This document shows positions 61,806 to 64,000 of a stretch of DNA of 64,000 bases, one piece after another; positions within the stretch are counted from its first letter, which is position 1; every line of letters begins with the position of its first letter. The stretch comes from Bifidobacterium sp. ESL0769. Its GTDB lineage: Bacteria; Actinomycetota; Actinomycetes; Actinomycetales; Bifidobacteriaceae. The stretch spans positions 1,922,001 to 1,986,000 of the forward strand of contig NZ_CP113918.1 of assembly GCF_029395495.1 (NCBI RefSeq), in the 5' to 3' direction. The notes below the pieces were generated by a model. The model worked only from the letters and a program-made list of their open reading frames with translations, had not been told where the DNA came from and did not search any database. The translations under genes were made by a program, and so were the position numbers.

Positions 61806-64000
61806 TCAGCGCCCGCCGAAGCTGCCGCCGCCGGAACCGCCACCCGAACCGCCGAAGCTGCCGCCGGCGCCACCACCCGAACCGATCGAAATGGCGAACG
61901 AGGATTCCAAAGTATCCATGCCGTTGCTGATGCCGGCAGCCAGATCGCTGAATTGAGCGGTCAACGACGAATCGGAGCCCAACCCCGTTGAAGCGCCAAG
62001 ATCGTATGGATACCAATACCAATAACGCAAGGAATCATCGCTCTCATCACCGAGCCATGAGAACAACCCACCGAAGCGTTGCATCTGATGATCGGATAAC
62101 CCCAATGCGTTGGCATAAATGTAATACTCGTCGAACTTGTCCGACGACAACGCAGTGAGAGGGGCTGACGCAGCGGTTGAGGCTGTGCCTGAAGACGCAG
62201 CATTCGAGGCCGTTTCTGAAACGTTCGAGGCCGTGCCTGAAGGCACAGTGAAAGTGGAACTCGAGGCCGGGACAGAAACGGCAGGAGAAGACGCCGCCGA
62301 GGATACTACCGATGCCGAAACCGAAGCTGAATCCCGATCTGAAACCTTCCGTTCACTGCCGTCAACGTTGTCACCGCCGCTCGAAAGATACGCCTTAAAG
62401 CCCAGCATCGGCGTGACCAGCCGCATCCCCCTGCGAGTGAGCCCGCGATATCGCAGTAATTTAAACAGAAGGATGAGCAGGAAAATCACCGGTGCACCGA
62501 GCAGCAGCGAAACTCCCCACTGCCCATGCAGCTGATCGCAGACATGCCCGTAATCGTCGGTACCGGTGCCGATCTTGCTGAACGCAAGCCCTTGAGCCCA
62601 CAGCGCCCCCACTACTCCGGCGGTCACAATCGCCGCGGCAGCCGCAAAGCCGAGCAACAGCGGGGTGACCACCCAAAGTTTCAGATATTCGTAATCGGCG
62701 GTCCAGTTGAAGACGGTTTGCAGCCATTCGACCTTCCACCAGCCGTCCAACTCATGGGCAACAGTACGAAAATCGAAAATCGGAGTGTCCAGTTTCAGTG
62801 ACATAGCCTTCAGCAAATTAAGCAATGCCCGTTCGGTAGCGGTGAGACTGTGAATCTGGTCAACATTTTCGGCAAACGCGGCCGGCAACAACACCACCGT
62901 AGAAGTCGGTTTGCCGTGCTTCTTATATTCCGCGGCTTCGGCGAGAATTTCCTGCTCCGCCTCCTTGCCCTCGGCGACTCCTCGAGCCTTGGCACGCTTA
63001 ACATATGCTTCATCTCGCGATTCCTCGATTTCCCTTTCCGCCTTTTCGCTCTCACTTTCTTCAGACGGCTGGAACGCGACATCACCTCTTTCCTGCGCCT
63101 CGCTCACTTCACGAAGCCGCTGCGAAATCTCTTCGTCGCTGGCTCGCGAAAGATCGATTCCGCGGAACCACTTTGCTTGGCCTGGATAGACCGAAATGAC
63201 GCCTTTGGCGACCAACGAAAGCAACGTGGAACTCATCTGGCGAGATCGATAATCGTGGGAATATTCGCCCCAATCGAGAAAGTCACTGAACTTCGCGGCG
63301 CATGCAGGTGTCATGTCGGGGATGGCCTGCGACTGTGGCACCTGTTCCAGGGATTTCACGGTTTTTCTCTGTCCGGCTTTCTTCTGAGCGGCTTTCTTCC
63401 AACGTCTCGAACCCGCCTTGGCATGGCTGGGACGTTGTTCCTCCGGATAGTAAGCCCGCCAATTGGTAACGATCACGGCAAGCAACGCGAACAGCAGCAC
63501 CGCGCCTTCGTCGATTACATATTGCAGAATCACCTTGCGACGCATGGCAACATCCACTCCGGCATTCTGCCGCTCCGCACGTTCGCGCCTGATCACCGCG
63601 TCCTTGCCGTCTTTTTTGATGCGATACGCCACGCTTTTATTCATTGACGAGGCCGAAAACATCGAGACAAGATCTATATGCTCGCTCGAAGGCACGTTTT
63701 GCGCCTGCATCGTCAGTTCCCGGCTTCCAGACTTGACGACAGAACCTTTGCCCGCATAATGCATCCATTGCCGGGTATCCGCGCTGTTCACGCCTTTGGG
63801 CAGGGTGACCTTCGCATGGAAATCGTCAACCGGCACGCCGTTGGTGTCACCAAGCGGCTCCCACTTGAAGTAGGCGACGTCGTTGTAGACCTTCACCACA
63901 TCCTTGAATGTCATGGAGATATCGAATTTGAGGCTTTCCGCCGAACGCGTTGCGGGGATATTCCAACCGATTTCCACCGTGTCGCCGGACTTGCCCATAC
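61806..64000 (-). CDS. DUF2207 membrane protein 3 (N-terminus beyond window edge)
   Basis: The visible part is about 731 residues, entering at the DUF2207 core (EIGWNIPATRSAESLKFDIS, VVKVYNDVAYFKWEPLGD, WMHYAGKGSVVKSG). The signal peptide and start lie beyond 64000. A span (VILQYVIDEGAVLLFALLAV) and a cytoplasmic, highly charged region (EKAEREIEESRDEAYVKRAK) follow, then spans (LLGFAAAAAIVTAGVVGALW, GVSLLLGAPVIFLLILLFKL). A Ser/Ala-rich insert (VSSAASSPAVSVPASSSTF) is absent from the other two copies. It ends with the shared tail SGGGSGGGSFGGR. It is the third paralogue in tandem; function is unknown. Confidence 0.85.
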   Translation of the reverse strand, partial: MGKSGDTVEIGWNIPATRSAESLKFDISMTFKDVVKVYNDVAYFKWEPLGDTNGVPVDDFHAKVTLPKGVNSADTRQWMHYAGKGSVVKSGSRELTMQAQNVPSSEHIDLVSMFSASSMNKSVAYRIKKDGKDAVIRRERAERQNAGVDVAMRRKVILQYVIDEGAVLLFALLAVIVTNWRAYYPEEQRPSHAKAGSRRWKKAAQKKAGQRKTVKSLEQVPQSQAIPDMTPACAAKFSDFLDWGEYSHDYRSRQMSSTLLSLVAKGVISVYPGQAKWFRGIDLSRASDEEISQRLREVSEAQERGDVAFQPSEESESEKAEREIEESRDEAYVKRAKARGVAEGKEAEQEILAEAAEYKKHGKPTSTVVLLPAAFAENVDQIHSLTATERALLNLLKAMSLKLDTPIFDFRTVAHELDGWWKVEWLQTVFNWTADYEYLKLWVVTPLLLGFAAAAAIVTAGVVGALWAQGLAFSKIGTGTDDYGHVCDQLHGQWGVSLLLGAPVIFLLILLFKLLRYRGLTRRGMRLVTPMLGFKAYLSSGGDNVDGSERKVSDRDSASVSASVVSSAASSPAVSVPASSSTFTVPSGTASNVSETASNAASSGTASTAASAPLTALSSDKFDEYYIYANALGLSDHQMQRFGGLFSWLGDESDDSLRYWYWYPYDLGASTGLGSDSSLTAQFSDLAAGISNGMDTLESSFAISIGSGGGAGGSFGGSGGGSGGGSFGGR

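Overview
The window comes from a high-GC Gram-positive actinobacterium, most probably a Bifidobacterium or close relative. The evidence is a single-polypeptide type I fatty acid synthase of 3140 aa with adjacent acyl-CoA carboxylase genes, a reduced Tad pilus ATPase pair, PNPase, S15, L19, LepB, RNase HII and BirA of actinobacterial type, and a DUF2207/LemA group. Codon third positions are GC-rich, while the gaps between surface-protein genes are clearly AT-rich. Species cannot be fixed from the sequence alone.

Layout. (1) 1-2000: the start of a Tad/Flp pilus operon, with a TadA/CpaF ATPase cut by the left edge and a TadZ/CpaE-like protein. (2) 2161-6600: rpsO and pnp with terminators, and a five-helix membrane protein. 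(3) 6800-29600: an accessory surface-protein island. It holds four large BspA-type proteins (1689, 1053, 1070 and 881 aa) and one 196-aa protein of similar layout without repeats, all on the minus strand. Two LytTR regulator + DUF3021 membrane-protein operons lie on the plus strand, each divergent from a surface gene. A tRNA-Gly(TCC), a GH3 beta-glucosidase with its own operator, and acpS lie within or beside it. (4) 29600-47600: a fatty-acid block of FAS I, carboxyltransferase and biotin carboxylase/BCCP subunits and biotin ligase, then a multi-helix membrane protein and a PucR/FasR-like regulator. (5) 47600-51100: a LacI-family regulator, then rnhB, lepB and rplS. (6) 51100-55450: a structured leader and small ORF ahead of a two-gene NitT/TauT-type ABC transporter with no binding protein. 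(7) 55500-64000: three DUF2207 membrane proteins and one LemA protein, the last cut by the right edge.

How it fits together. AcpS would load phosphopantetheine onto the ACP domain of FAS I. BirA biotinylates the BCCP domain of the carboxylase that supplies malonyl-CoA, and the PucR-like protein is a candidate regulator of this block. In the surface island the LytTR/DUF3021 pairs resemble LytTR regulatory systems (a DNA-binding activator held by a membrane partner) and are the obvious candidates for controlling the adjacent cell-surface genes. The most interesting observations are this regulator/surface-protein pairing, a shared two-cysteine module just outside the membrane anchor of the surface proteins, an upstream ORF with hairpin before one of them, a recurring palindromic terminator-like element, and a possible structured leader RNA before the ABC transporter.
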